This document shows positions 23,185 to 32,788 of a stretch of DNA of 64,000 bases, one piece after another. The notes below the pieces were generated by a model. That model saw nothing but the letters and a program-made list of their open reading frames with translations, ran no database searches and was not told the origin of the DNA. Each line of letters opens with the position of its first letter. The stretch's first letter is position 1. The position numbers were made by a program, and so were the translations under genes. The DNA comes from Niastella sp. OAS944. Its GTDB lineage: Bacteria; Bacteroidota; Bacteroidia; Chitinophagales; Chitinophagaceae. The stretch is taken from positions 806,001 to 870,000 of the forward strand of contig JANUBW010000003.1 in assembly GCA_024809215.1 (NCBI GenBank). The letters are read 5' to 3'.

Positions 23185-23916
23185 TTATATTGCTATAAGT
23201 TGTTGAACAAATTGAGCATTTTGTATAGCAGCAGTTTGAGCAGTATTATTGAAATATACATATGCCTGCTTTGCATGTTTAGCAGAACTTATAGCATTCA
23301 CTACCTGTTGTAAGAAGCTGTTATCATACGTCGAATAATATAAATGCGGAACCCCATGAAAACGATAATAGATGTTTTCTGTATTGGCCACCACTTCATT
23401 GGGCAACAGGGGATGACTGATTCCACAAAAGCTTATATGATGATCGCTTAGTGTTTCCCGCACTTTTGTTTGCCACCACGATGCGTGTCGAAATTCAACT
23501 ACATTAATAAAAGAAGGGTTCAACTGATGTGTGATCCTTTGTAACAATTCATCTGAATAAGATAATTGTGCCGGCAACTGAAACAAAACACAACCCAGTT
23601 TTTCTTTTAATCCTTCTTGTATAGTTCCATAAAAATCGCTCAGCAGTGATTCAACCCCGTCGAATTTTTTATAATGTGTAATAAGCCGCGGTGCTTTAAC
23701 CGCAAAAGAAAACTGTGCAGGTGTTTTTTGATGCCAGTTTTGTAAGAAAGATAATTGCGGAAACCGGTAAAAGGTAACGTTTAGTTCAAGCGTATTGAAA
23801 TGTTTACAATAATGATCGAGCCATAAACGTTGCGGCACTCCTTTGGGATAAAAAACTTCTTTCCATTCTTTATAATGAAACCCCGAACATCCTATATGCC
23901 ATTGCAGGTTAGCCAT
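23185..23916 (-). CDS. DUF72-family protein
   Basis: A 243-residue TIM-barrel-like protein of the DUF72/YecE family, recognised by the start HIGCSGFHYKEWKEVFYPKG, the segment YCKHFNTLELNVTFYRFP, FSFAVKAPRLITH, and the late YYRFHG and AYVYFNNT motifs. The biochemical role is not established. The start is 101 bp from the divergent MFS gene. Confidence 0.9.
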   Translation of the reverse strand: MANLQWHIGCSGFHYKEWKEVFYPKGVPQRLWLDHYCKHFNTLELNVTFYRFPQLSFLQNWHQKTPAQFSFAVKAPRLITHYKKFDGVESLLSDFYGTIQEGLKEKLGCVLFQLPAQLSYSDELLQRITHQLNPSFINVVEFRHASWWQTKVRETLSDHHISFCGISHPLLPNEVVANTENIYYRFHGVPHLYYSTYDNSFLQQVVNAISSAKHAKQAYVYFNNTAQTAAIQNAQFVQQLIAI

Positions 23917-24018
23917 TGTTTTACCAGCCAGGTATCAAATTATTAATGTTATACATGCTTAAATAATTATACCACCATAGTTAAAAAAAGCCATTTACTT
24001 TGCAGCAACTTATAAAGC

Positions 24019-25251
24019 ATGAAAACAGCACGCCCGGCAGCATTGAAGTTTATCTTTATCACTATTCTTGTAGATGTTATTGGATGGGGGTTGATAATTC
24101 CTGTAATGCCTAAACTCATTGGTGAGCTTAAACATATGCCACCCGGCGAAACAAGTAAGTATGGCGGATGGTTAGTAACGGTGTATGCGCTCATGCAATA
24201 TGCCATTGCTCCTTTATTAGGTGCGTTAAGCGATAAGTATGGCCGCCGGCCCGTATTACTGTTCTCATTATTTGGTTTTGGGATCGATTATTTGTTCATG
24301 GCCTTTGCACCTACCTATGCCTGGTTATTTGTTGGCCGTGTAATTTCGGGTATAACGGGCGCCAGTTTTACAACTGCCTCAGCATACATTGCCGATATCA
24401 GCGATGCCGATAACAGGGCAAAGAATTTTGGAATGATTGGCGCCGCCTTTGGCCTGGGCTTTATTATTGGTCCCGTTATAGGTGGTATGTTAGGCGGGTT
24501 TGGATTACGTGCGCCATTTTATGCAGCCGCCGTTCTTTGTTTGTTGAACTGGTTATATGGTTATTTTATTTTACCTGAGTCGCTGGATAAAGAACACCGC
24601 CGCCAATTCGATTGGAAACGTGCCAACCCGTTAGGTTCCTTATTACAATTGAAAAAATATCCTGGTATCGTTGGGCTTATTTCGTCGTTAGTGTTTGTTT
24701 ACATTGCTGCACATGCCGTACAAAGTAACTGGAACTATTTTACTGTATATAAGTTTAACTGGAGCGAAAAAATGATCGGGTTTTCGCTGGGTGTTGTAGG
24801 TGTACTGGTTGCGCTTGTACAAACCTGGCTTATGGGAAAGGTGCATCCAATATTAGGTAACATAAAAAGTATTTATATAGGGTTGTTATTTTATTCGGCA
24901 GGCATGTTTTTGTTTGCTTTTGCCACTCAAACGTGGATGATGTTTGTTTTTTTAGTACCTTATTGCCTGGGCGGTATTGCCGGTCCGGCATTACAGGCTA
25001 CTATATCGAGTCATGTGCCGCCAAATGCACAGGGTGAGTTGCAGGGTATACTTACCAGTTTGATGAGTTTGACATCGATAGTTGGCCCACTGCTGATGAC
25101 ACAATTGTTTAATTATTTTACACATAAGTCGGCTCCTGTACAGTTTGCGGGAGCGCCATTTGTATTGGGTGGTATATTGATGCTGGCAAGCGCGTTTTTT
25201 GCTTACCGGAGTTTCTATAAAGAAAAACATATAATGCAAACATCATCATGA
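24019..25251 (+). CDS. MFS transporter, Tet(A)/TCR-like drug:proton antiporter family
   Basis: A 410-residue protein with about 12 membrane helices. The loop 2-3 motif [13 protein letters not shown] (motif A) and the antiporter motif C region ([19 protein letters not shown]) are clear. Close similarity to the TCR/Tet family suggests export of a small lipophilic compound, but the substrate is unknown and no TetR-type regulator is adjacent. It overlaps the yccF-like gene by 4 nt (ATGA), so they are cotranscribed. Confidence 0.88.
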   Translation: MKTARPAALKFIFITILVDVIGWGLIIPVMPKLIGELKHMPPGETSKYGGWLVTVYALMQYAIAPLLGALSDKYGRRPVLLFSLFGFGIDYLFMAFAPTYAWLFVGRVISGITGASFTTASAYIADISDADNRAKNFGMIGAAFGLGFIIGPVIGGMLGGFGLRAPFYAAAVLCLLNWLYGYFILPESLDKEHRRQFDWKRANPLGSLLQLKKYPGIVGLISSLVFVYIAAHAVQSNWNYFTVYKFNWSEKMIGFSLGVVGVLVALVQTWLMGKVHPILGNIKSIYIGLLFYSAGMFLFAFATQTWMMFVFLVPYCLGGIAGPALQATISSHVPPNAQGELQGILTSLMSLTSIVGPLLMTQLFNYFTHKSAPVQFAGAPFVLGGILMLASAFFAYRSFYKEKHIMQTSS

Positions 25252-25619
25252 ACCTGCTTGGTAATCTCATTTGGTTAATATTTGGTGGCCTGGCCGCCGC
25301 TCTTGGTTATATTGTTGGCGGCTTTGTATTATGCCTTAGCATTGTAGGCATTCCCTGGGGATTGCAATGTTTTAAATTAGCCGGGGTGGTATTATGGCCT
25401 TTTGGTAAAAGTATTGTTCCCAAACAAGGTGGCGAAGGATGTCTTTCGCTATTATGTAATATAATTTGGTTGTTGTGCGGCGGCTTGTATACCGCAATTG
25501 TTCACCTTTTATTTGCTGCTATTTTTTATATCACCATTATCGGAATTCCCTTTGGACGCCAGCATTTGAAATTAATGGAGCTTTCCCTTTTGCCTTTCAG
25601 CAGAAATGTAGTAGGTTAG
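25248..25619 (+). CDS. YccF-domain membrane protein
   Basis: A 123-residue protein built from two copies of the YccF motif: NLIWLIFGG with [14 protein letters not shown], then NIIWLLCGG with [14 protein letters not shown]. Each copy contains hydrophobic helices, giving about four in total. The family is of unknown function. It is translationally coupled to the MFS transporter. Confidence 0.9.
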   Translation: MNLLGNLIWLIFGGLAAALGYIVGGFVLCLSIVGIPWGLQCFKLAGVVLWPFGKSIVPKQGGEGCLSLLCNIIWLLCGGLYTAIVHLLFAAIFYITIIGIPFGRQHLKLMELSLLPFSRNVVG

Positions 25620-25828
25620 TCGCGGATGTTAATTCAATTTTAAAAGACACGTATTTTTACGATTCTTGTCAAAATGCCGCCTGCATACCGGCAAGGCATA
25701 TATCAAGCTTTATTAATGACTGTAACTGCCTGACTTTAAAATGGAAGAAAAAAGTCATACGTCAAAACGTCGCCGGGCATTGTTTTTGCGCTAACAAGCC
25801 GCTTAACAAAACCGGCAATTAAACATAT

Positions 25829-27106
25829 ATGTTTACACACAGGGATTGGGGCATTGCTTTTTCACTTATGGCCGTCTTGATAGTGGCAGTAATTGTATTG
25901 AGCAGCTTGAACCTTTCTTTACCGGGAGAAAAAGCACCCCAGGCAAAAAAAGATTCATCTGTTATTATAGTTCCGCGCCGGTTTGGCCTTCCCCTCGATT
26001 CATTTAATGTTACCGAAAGCATTATTCAGCGAAATGAATTCCTGACCTCCATTCTGGAATTATATAACGTTGATACCAATACAATTGCCCGGTTGCAGGC
26101 AAAATCAAAATACGTATATGACGTACGTAAAATGAAAGCCGGCGCCCAGTACACAGTATTTGCATCAAAAGACACCACCCATAAGGTTAATTATTTTGTA
26201 TATCAACCTAACGCTGTTGACTATGTTATGTACGACCTGCGCGATTCGGTAAAAGTAGTGACCGGTAAACGACAGGTAACTGCACGCCTTGAAACTGCTT
26301 CGGGCATTATTGACGGATCGTTATATGAAACATTTAAAAAATCGGGTATCGATCCGGCGCTGGCTATGAAGATGGCCGATCTGTACGCCTATACAGTAGA
26401 TTTTTATTCAATACACGATGGCGACTATTTTAAAATATTATACGAGCAACGCTATATAAAAAACGAACCGGTTGAAACAGGCGCTATTCAATCGGCCGTA
26501 TTTTCACACAACGGTGAAAAATTTTATGCATTCTATTATAAGTCCGATACAACAGAAGCAGGCGATTACTATGATGAAAAAGGAAAGAGCTTACGCAAGT
26601 CTTTCTTAAAAGCGCCGCTTAAGTTCAGTCATATAACTTCAGGTTATTCATTAAGGCGTTTTCATCCTGTACAAAAAAGATGGAAAACACATTTAGGTAC
26701 CGATTATGCTGCACCCGAAGGAACGCCAATTATCTCAACAGGCGATGGCGTTGTAGTTGAATCGGAATTCTCAAACAATAATGGTAATTATGTTAAGGTA
26801 AAACATGATGATACCTATTCAACCCAATACCTGCACATGACCAAACAAGCTGTTAGGGCCGGGCAAAGTGTACGGCAGGGACAGGTTATTGGTTATGTGG
26901 GCAGCACAGGTTTGGCTACAGGCCCACACGTATGTTACCGCTTTTGGAAAAACGGCAAACAGGTAAACCCCTTACAACAAACATTTCCTCCATCGGTACC
27001 GTTGCCCGATTCTGTAATGACCCGTTTTGCTGATTATGTTATTAAACAGCAGGAACAATTGAACACCGTAAATATGGGGGTTGTACAAAACCTTTCCATG
27101 AATTGA
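25829..27106 (+). CDS. M23-family murein endopeptidase
   Basis: A 425-residue protein with one N-terminal membrane helix (about 8-30), a long middle region resembling the LysM/OapA-like and scaffold parts of ShyA/MepM-type hydrolases, and a C-terminal LytM domain. Zinc ligands are visible as HLGTDYAAP (near 287-291), HMTK (near 338) and HVCYRF (near 366; more usually HLHYEF). It would cleave peptidoglycan cross-links in the periplasm. An intergenic stretch of 209 bp precedes it. Confidence 0.9.
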   Translation: MFTHRDWGIAFSLMAVLIVAVIVLSSLNLSLPGEKAPQAKKDSSVIIVPRRFGLPLDSFNVTESIIQRNEFLTSILELYNVDTNTIARLQAKSKYVYDVRKMKAGAQYTVFASKDTTHKVNYFVYQPNAVDYVMYDLRDSVKVVTGKRQVTARLETASGIIDGSLYETFKKSGIDPALAMKMADLYAYTVDFYSIHDGDYFKILYEQRYIKNEPVETGAIQSAVFSHNGEKFYAFYYKSDTTEAGDYYDEKGKSLRKSFLKAPLKFSHITSGYSLRRFHPVQKRWKTHLGTDYAAPEGTPIISTGDGVVVESEFSNNNGNYVKVKHDDTYSTQYLHMTKQAVRAGQSVRQGQVIGYVGSTGLATGPHVCYRFWKNGKQVNPLQQTFPPSVPLPDSVMTRFADYVIKQQEQLNTVNMGVVQNLSMN

Positions 27107-27187
27107 TATATTAACAAGTTGCTGGCTGGGCATAAGGTAAACTGGCATAAGCTTTGAACGCGTGGGATCAACAAATTCCCTTCAAAC

Positions 27188-27751
27188 ATGAACAAATATC
27201 TTTTAGTCCTGGCTATGTTTATTGCATTTGCAATAAACTCACAGGCACAAAAAATTTCCGTCGGTATAAAAGGTGGATTGAATATTTCAGATGTTGCTGG
27301 TTTAAATGGCGATAACAGGCTGAGCGGACATATTGGTGTGTTTATAAACAGCAAACTATCTTCGCAATGGAGCATTCAACCAGAGTTGTTATACTCCGGC
27401 CAGGGGCAACAATATAGAGTTGGCAATGAAGAACTTACCCTGGCGCTGAGTTATTTGCAAATACCCATCATGTTCCAGTTTCATGCTACAAAACAGTTTT
27501 ATATTGACTTTGGTCCACAAATAGGGATCTTACTGGCCGCCAATAATAAAAATGATGACGATAAATGGGAGGTAGATGAATACTATAAAAAGGCAGATGC
27601 AGGGTTGGCTATTGGACTTGGATTTGATATCACCCGCCAGGTAGGCATTTATGGCCGATACATAATTGGGCTGGCCGATATTTCAAAACGTAATTTGCCC
27701 GACTATTCAAACCGCGTTGGTCAAATTGGCTTATCGTTCAAGTTTAAGTAG
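27188..27751 (+). CDS. PorT-like outer-membrane beta-barrel protein
   Basis: A 187-residue protein with a signal peptide ending near AQAQKI and alternating amphipathic strands of an eight-stranded barrel: VGIKGGLNISDV, IGVFINSKLS, WSIQPELLYSGQG, LQIPIMFQFHATKQFYIDFGPQIGILL. A final GQIGLSFKFK strand ends with an aromatic residue as required for BAM insertion. It is typical of the many small barrel proteins of Bacteroidota; cargo and role are unknown. Confidence 0.88.
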   Translation: MNKYLLVLAMFIAFAINSQAQKISVGIKGGLNISDVAGLNGDNRLSGHIGVFINSKLSSQWSIQPELLYSGQGQQYRVGNEELTLALSYLQIPIMFQFHATKQFYIDFGPQIGILLAANNKNDDDKWEVDEYYKKADAGLAIGLGFDITRQVGIYGRYIIGLADISKRNLPDYSNRVGQIGLSFKFK

Positions 27752-27770
27752 TTGAAGTTTTAATAAATAA

Positions 27771-27806
27771 AAAGGGGAGCGTTCTTAATGAGCGCTCCCC
27801 TTTTTT
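27771..27806. terminator. Terminator between convergent genes
   Basis: AAAGGGGAGCG and CGCTCCCCTTT form an 11-bp stem with an 11-nt loop and are followed by T residues on the plus strand. It lies between the beta-barrel gene and the convergent membrane-protein gene and may serve both. Confidence 0.88.
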
Positions 27807-27817
27807 ATTCCAGCCTA

Positions 27818-29317
27818 TTACTTATTATTAAACATTTGCAGAACATCCACAGCAAAAGCGTTTGGTTCTTTTAACGCCACCTGCTTATTGAAGTTCTCCG
27901 CTTCTTCGGGGGCGAACATTACTATCTGTACTTTATCGGCAATGCTTTTGTCGTGGGTCTTTTCATAAATTATTTGTTTAACCAGTGGTTCTGGTACCCA
28001 GTCTTTATGCGTTAGCGGAACGCCAAATTCATCGCGGTAATAATTAACGTTGTATTGTTCTTTATAAAGATCTTCGGGGGGCCGCAGAAAATACACTTTA
28101 TTAATGCCGGGGGTATATTGTTTTTCAACATTGGCACGTACCAGTTGGTATTCTTTTACAATTGGGTTCAAAAAGTTAGACCGGAAATTATAAAAACCCA
28201 CAGCCGCAAAAATGAGCATGGCGGCAATGGCAAAGCCCTGTTTCCATGAAACTGGTTTTATCCATTGCACTATCATGTTGATGAGCATTAAAGTAACTGC
28301 TGTGTTCAATGCCATCATGGTGCGGTACGAAGAAAAGTTTTCAACGGTTACCATTACGGGCAGGTAAATGAGCATAAGCAGGGCAAATACCACGGCCAGG
28401 TAAATGATCTTGTTTACAACCGGTTTATTACGTTCGGTAGTAAAAGCGTGCACTGCCCATGCCACAATAGCTAAAATGTAAAACACCTGCGAGAAAATAC
28501 TTCTTAAACTAAACAGCATATTAAAGCTGAAAGCTTGTGCGGTAGGTACGCCAACAAAGAAAGAGATCTTTTTAAATACGTTTAATTCCAATTCGGTACG
28601 TTCGGCAATTTCAAGTTTTTGAACCCGTATTTGTAATTTATAAAGGAGAAAATAAATACCTACAACAACCAGCATTGAAATTACACCGGTGATAAGTATT
28701 GCATCGGGTTTCTCAAACTTGCGGCTGTTATAATGCAGTAAGAACGGAATAAGGAACATGCCAATGCCTATTTGATAAGTAAACAGCGAAACAAGCCCCA
28801 GTAAAAGAACAAGCAACTGTATATGGATAGGTATAGACAGAAAGCGTTTGTGTTTTATTAATTGAGTATACAATATATGACCGCCTAAAAGTCCGGCTGT
28901 ATAAGCTATCCAAAAGGCGAAGCAGGTACCGCCCCAGCCAATGGTAATGGCTACAAACGGGCTACATGCAATATAAACGGCGCCTACAAGCACTACCCGA
29001 TTATCGATCAAATTCAAACGCGCCCATTGCGTGGCAACCTTTACAAATACACAAATGGCCAGTAGCCATCCTATAATGGAATAAATGCGCGATAGTTTTA
29101 CTGCATCTATGTTGTTTATGCTGGCCCAGCGATTTCCTATTGTGAGCCCGCTTATAAGTCGGCCATGTTTGAACCAAACATCGAGCGACACTTCTTTTTC
29201 ATTATGCCATAATAGATGAGCATCGTCTAAATAAACAAAATTGGTCTGAAATAAGGGAAAGAAAATTACCAGCAGTACCAGCACTGGTATTCCATACTGA
29301 AGAAGCTTGTTGTTCAC
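27818..29317 (-). CDS. Polytopic membrane protein, possibly GT-C/GtrII-like
   Basis: A 499-residue protein with about ten or eleven hydrophobic helices and a soluble C-terminal domain of about 110 residues. The first extracytoplasmic loop carries an Asp-Asp pair (VYLDDAHLLWHN, near 28-39), the position of the catalytic acid in GT-C glycosyltransferases such as GtrII. This is the only basis for a glycosyltransferase guess; other polytopic families are possible. Its stop-to-start neighbour is the S9 peptidase gene 16 nt upstream, suggesting cotranscription. Confidence 0.6.
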   Translation of the reverse strand: MNNKLLQYGIPVLVLLVIFFPLFQTNFVYLDDAHLLWHNEKEVSLDVWFKHGRLISGLTIGNRWASINNIDAVKLSRIYSIIGWLLAICVFVKVATQWARLNLIDNRVVLVGAVYIACSPFVAITIGWGGTCFAFWIAYTAGLLGGHILYTQLIKHKRFLSIPIHIQLLVLLLGLVSLFTYQIGIGMFLIPFLLHYNSRKFEKPDAILITGVISMLVVVGIYFLLYKLQIRVQKLEIAERTELELNVFKKISFFVGVPTAQAFSFNMLFSLRSIFSQVFYILAIVAWAVHAFTTERNKPVVNKIIYLAVVFALLMLIYLPVMVTVENFSSYRTMMALNTAVTLMLINMIVQWIKPVSWKQGFAIAAMLIFAAVGFYNFRSNFLNPIVKEYQLVRANVEKQYTPGINKVYFLRPPEDLYKEQYNVNYYRDEFGVPLTHKDWVPEPLVKQIIYEKTHDKSIADKVQIVMFAPEEAENFNKQVALKEPNAFAVDVLQMFNNK

Positions 29318-29333
29318 TATATACTTTATTTAA

Positions 29334-31481
29334 TTATTTTATCCAACGCTCAAAAAACTCCCAGGTGCGTAACATTTGGTCAATCCGTTGCCGGTTATCG
29401 CCACTGCGGGTTATTTCATGTGTGGCATTCGGATGCCGTACATATTCAACCGGTCGGCCAAGTACTTTCAGGCTGCGATATAACATTTCGCTTTCTACAA
29501 AACCTGTGCGCCGGTCGTTATCGCCGTGAAAGATAATATAAGGAGTTGTAATATCCTGCACATAGGTAATAGGCGATTCGCGTTGCAGGTTTGCTTTGGC
29601 TTCGGCTTCCCAGGGATAGCCGCCAAAATAATTGGGCACCAGCCGCCAGGCGTTGCCTTCACCAAAAAATGTGCTCAGGTCGTATACACCGCGTTGTGAG
29701 CAGGCTGCTTTAAAACGATGGTCGTGTGCTATGATCCAGGCAACCAGGTAACCAGCATAGGAACCACCGGTAACTACAAGCTTCGACGTATCGGCCCAGC
29801 CCTCGGCTACGGTTTTATCTAATGCAGTTAACACGTCGCCCGATGGGCCGTTGCCCCAGTCGTTGATATTGGCCCGCAAAAAATTCTCGCCATAACCACC
29901 GCTGCCGCGCGGGTTACAATACACCACGCCATATCCTTTGCTGCAAAAGAACTGGTACTCGTGCCACATGCTGCTTTCGCCCGGGCCCCACATGGCTGAA
30001 GGTCCGCCATGAATTTCAAGTACCAGCGGATATTTTTTTCCGGGCTCATAATTGGCCGGTTTCATTACCCAATACTCAATGGTCAATCCCTTTTCGTTGG
30101 TAAAGGTTTTCTTTTCGGGAAAAGAAAGTTGTTTGTTTTGCAGCCAGTCGAAATTGAAGTTGCTAATGCGGCGTTCATTTTTTGCGTTGGCATCGGCCAG
30201 GTATAATTCAAATGGATTGGCCACTTCTGTTTTTACAAAAACAAGCTTGTTGTTAACTATATCGAAGCTGCTGATGCCCGTATTGTAGTCGGTAAGCTGT
30301 TCAACCTGTTTGGTTTTTACATTCACCCTGTAAAGCGGAACACCGCCATTGCTGGCGGTGGTGAGGTACAAAAACTTTTCATCCTGGCTCCAGGTTACAT
30401 TGCCTTTAAAGCGGTCGAAAGGAATAATGATCATATCCTTTTCTGAACCATTTACCGGCATTATAGCCAGCTGAGGCACTTTTACAAATGTTTCTTCAGA
30501 AATCTGAAATGCCAGCCATTTGCCCGAAGGAGAAATACGTGGAACGGAATAAGCCATTTCTTTTTTGCCAATCAGCTTGCGCAAACCGCTTCCATTGGCA
30601 TTGGCTAAATAAATTTCGTTCTCCTGCGACCGGTTAGGGTGCTCCAAAGAATCGATGTGTGCCGATAAAACAAGCTGTTTGCCATCGGGCGTGAAATCAG
30701 CGGTGGCAAAAGAATAAAAGCCATGCGTTACGGCAACAGGTGAATCGCCTGGCTGGGTGCCGGTAACAAAGAAATGGATAAAACCCAGGTCGCTGTTGAT
30801 ATTGAGCTCATCCTGAAAATTGAGTTTATTGATAACCCGGGCTTTTTTATCAACCACGTTATTGTTAAGGTAAGCCCTAACCTCATCAATGGAACCATCG
30901 GGGTTTGCCTTTGCTTTTGTGGGCTTTAGTTGGTCATTGTTATTGAACCCTGGTTTTTCAAAAGGCCAGTCGGGCACTTTGCCCAGCGGGTTCAATACAG
31001 AATCTTTTATAAGATCGGGCAAGGGAATGTTGGCAGCAAACAGCAGCTGTTTGCCATCGGGACTCCATTTGGGGGCGCTGGCGCCATATTTAAACTTCGT
31101 TAATTGCCTGGCTTCGCCACCATCGAGAGAAAGCAGAAAGATCTGCTGTTTGCCATCTGCCAGCCGGCTAAATGCCAATTGTTTACCATCGGGGCTCCAG
31201 GCAGGTTGTGAAGCGCTTTCGCGGGTGGTAAGTTGGCGTGGAGTTGAATTGCCATCGGTTGGCACAAGCCAAAGCTGTGAAACATATTTATAATCCCACT
31301 TGCTTTCGCCCTCATTTTCAATGGCTGTAACTGTAAAAACAGCTTTGTTGCCATCGGGCGACAGGGCCACATTGCCAATGGATTTGATTTTAAGCATATC
31401 TGTAACAGAAACAGGTTGTTTGGTTTGACCCGTTGCTGCCGCAGAAATAAGCAGTGCAATAAGGTATACAAGCGTTCTCAT
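29334..31481 (-). CDS. S9-family serine peptidase (prolyl oligopeptidase type), secreted
   Basis: A 715-residue protein with a signal peptide (MRTLVYLIALLISAAATGQ), a beta-propeller of repeated SPDGK/WSPDGKQL blocks, and an alpha/beta-hydrolase catalytic domain. The catalytic Ser is in GGSYAGY (about residue 573), the Asp in HGDNDRRT (about 653) and the His in NATHEI (about 687). Such enzymes are dipeptidyl- or acylaminoacyl-peptidases in the periplasm that release N-terminal residues from short peptides. It is divergent from korB. Confidence 0.93.
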   Translation of the reverse strand: MRTLVYLIALLISAAATGQTKQPVSVTDMLKIKSIGNVALSPDGNKAVFTVTAIENEGESKWDYKYVSQLWLVPTDGNSTPRQLTTRESASQPAWSPDGKQLAFSRLADGKQQIFLLSLDGGEARQLTKFKYGASAPKWSPDGKQLLFAANIPLPDLIKDSVLNPLGKVPDWPFEKPGFNNNDQLKPTKAKANPDGSIDEVRAYLNNNVVDKKARVINKLNFQDELNINSDLGFIHFFVTGTQPGDSPVAVTHGFYSFATADFTPDGKQLVLSAHIDSLEHPNRSQENEIYLANANGSGLRKLIGKKEMAYSVPRISPSGKWLAFQISEETFVKVPQLAIMPVNGSEKDMIIIPFDRFKGNVTWSQDEKFLYLTTASNGGVPLYRVNVKTKQVEQLTDYNTGISSFDIVNNKLVFVKTEVANPFELYLADANAKNERRISNFNFDWLQNKQLSFPEKKTFTNEKGLTIEYWVMKPANYEPGKKYPLVLEIHGGPSAMWGPGESSMWHEYQFFCSKGYGVVYCNPRGSGGYGENFLRANINDWGNGPSGDVLTALDKTVAEGWADTSKLVVTGGSYAGYLVAWIIAHDHRFKAACSQRGVYDLSTFFGEGNAWRLVPNYFGGYPWEAEAKANLQRESPITYVQDITTPYIIFHGDNDRRTGFVESEMLYRSLKVLGRPVEYVRHPNATHEITRSGDNRQRIDQMLRTWEFFERWIK

Positions 31482-31599
31482 GCTTTGAATTTTGAGTGCT
31501 GAAAATACGAATTCAGACCCATTTTCGCCTTTAAAATCAATATTCTATGATCAGTGGTCACACCATTGTCATATTAACAGTTCGAGCTATTAATAATCC

Positions 31600-31630
31600 T
31601 TGCTCATTGTTGGTTATTGCGATAATTTTG
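31600..31630 (+). promoter_or_regulatory. Bacteroidota-type promoter for korB
   Basis: TTG at 31600-31602, 20-bp spacer, TAATTTTG at 31623-31630, a full match to TAnnTTTG. Transcription would begin about 10 nt before the ATG at 31647. Confidence 0.7.
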
Positions 31631-31646
31631 CAGTAATCTATATAAT

Positions 31647-32672
31647 ATGAGTGAAACTACAGCGCCCGCTTTAACGCCAAAAGATTTTGCTACCGACCAG
31701 GAAGTTCGTTGGTGCCCTGGTTGTGGCGACTACTCCATTTTGGCGCAAGTGCAAAAGATAATGCCGGGTTTGGGTATTCCAAAGGAAAACATAGTTATCA
31801 TATCCGGTATCGGCTGCAGCAGCCGCTTCCCTTACTATATGAATACGTATGGCATGCACTCAATTCATGGCCGTGCAACAGCAGTTGCGAGTGGACTGAA
31901 AGCTGCCAGGCCTGAATTAAGCGTTTGGATTGTTACCGGTGATGGTGATGGATTGAGTATTGGCGGTAACCATACCATTCATTTGTTGCGTCGCAATTTC
32001 GATGTGAATGTGATGTTGTTCAATAACCAGATCTATGGTTTAACAAAAGGGCAGTATTCGCCAACTTCAGAGGAAAATAAAGTAACCAAGTCAACACCTT
32101 TTGGCAGTATCGATCATCCATTTAACCCGCTGGCTTTAGCCATGGGGGCCGATGCAACCTTCGTTGCCCGTTCAATGGACCGCGATCCCAAACACCTGCA
32201 GGATGCGTTGATAAGAAGCCATAAACATAAAGGCGCTTCTTTCCTCGAGATCTATCAAAACTGTAACATCTTCAACGATGGTGCGTTTGAAACATTTACC
32301 GAGAAATCGACAAAGCTTGATAACACCCTTTTCCTGGAACATGGCAAACCGTTAGTGTTTGGCGCCAATAAGGACAAAGGAATTAAGTTAGATGGTTTTA
32401 AACCTGTTATCGTTGATTTAAACAACGGCGGTTCTGTAAACGACTTGTGGGTGCATGATGAAAACGATTTCTACAAAGCGCAGATCCTTGTACGCATGTT
32501 CGATGACCCACGCCTGCCCGATCATTTGCCGCGTCCGTTTGGGGTGTTTTATGAAACCGATCGCCCTTGTTATGAAGATGGCATGCAAATGCAAATTGAT
32601 GAAGTAATGGCAAAAGGCAAAGGAAATTTAGACAAGTTGTTACGTGGTAAAGAAACCTGGACCATTGCATAA
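31647..32672 (+). CDS. korB: 2-oxoacid:ferredoxin oxidoreductase beta subunit
   Basis: A 341-residue thiamine-diphosphate-binding subunit. CPGC at 23-26 and GIGCSSR at 54-60 supply conserved cysteines for an iron-sulfur cluster, and GDGDGLSIGGNH (98-109) is the ThDP/Mg site. The closest known type is 2-oxoglutarate:ferredoxin oxidoreductase (KorB), which makes succinyl-CoA and reduced ferredoxin in the TCA cycle. The alpha subunit, normally the gene just upstream, is absent here: upstream is the divergent peptidase and downstream an acyltransferase. Confidence 0.92.
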   Translation: MSETTAPALTPKDFATDQEVRWCPGCGDYSILAQVQKIMPGLGIPKENIVIISGIGCSSRFPYYMNTYGMHSIHGRATAVASGLKAARPELSVWIVTGDGDGLSIGGNHTIHLLRRNFDVNVMLFNNQIYGLTKGQYSPTSEENKVTKSTPFGSIDHPFNPLALAMGADATFVARSMDRDPKHLQDALIRSHKHKGASFLEIYQNCNIFNDGAFETFTEKSTKLDNTLFLEHGKPLVFGANKDKGIKLDGFKPVIVDLNNGGSVNDLWVHDENDFYKAQILVRMFDDPRLPDHLPRPFGVFYETDRPCYEDGMQMQIDEVMAKGKGNLDKLLRGKETWTIA

Positions 32673-32698
32673 TCATCTTATTTAAACGATTTGTAAAT

Positions 32699-32762
32699 AA
32701 AAAACCGGCCGGGCAGCACTGCAATGATCACTGTTTGCATTTGCTTTCCGGCCGTTTTGTTT
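32699..32762 (+). terminator. Terminator after korB
   Basis: AAAACCGGCCGG pairs with CCGGCCGTTTT across a loop of about 37 nt that itself contains complementary patches (ACTGCAA/TTTGCAT). TTTTGTTTT follows on the plus strand. It ends 27 nt before the acyltransferase ATG. Confidence 0.7.
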
Positions 32763-32788
32763 TCGGCAGCAACGTGTTAATATGTGCT

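Noticed and set aside
27818-29317. Definite assignment as GtrII glucosyltransferase
   Set aside because: Only the Asp-Asp pair in the first loop and the polytopic layout support it; the family-specific motifs cannot be verified by eye.
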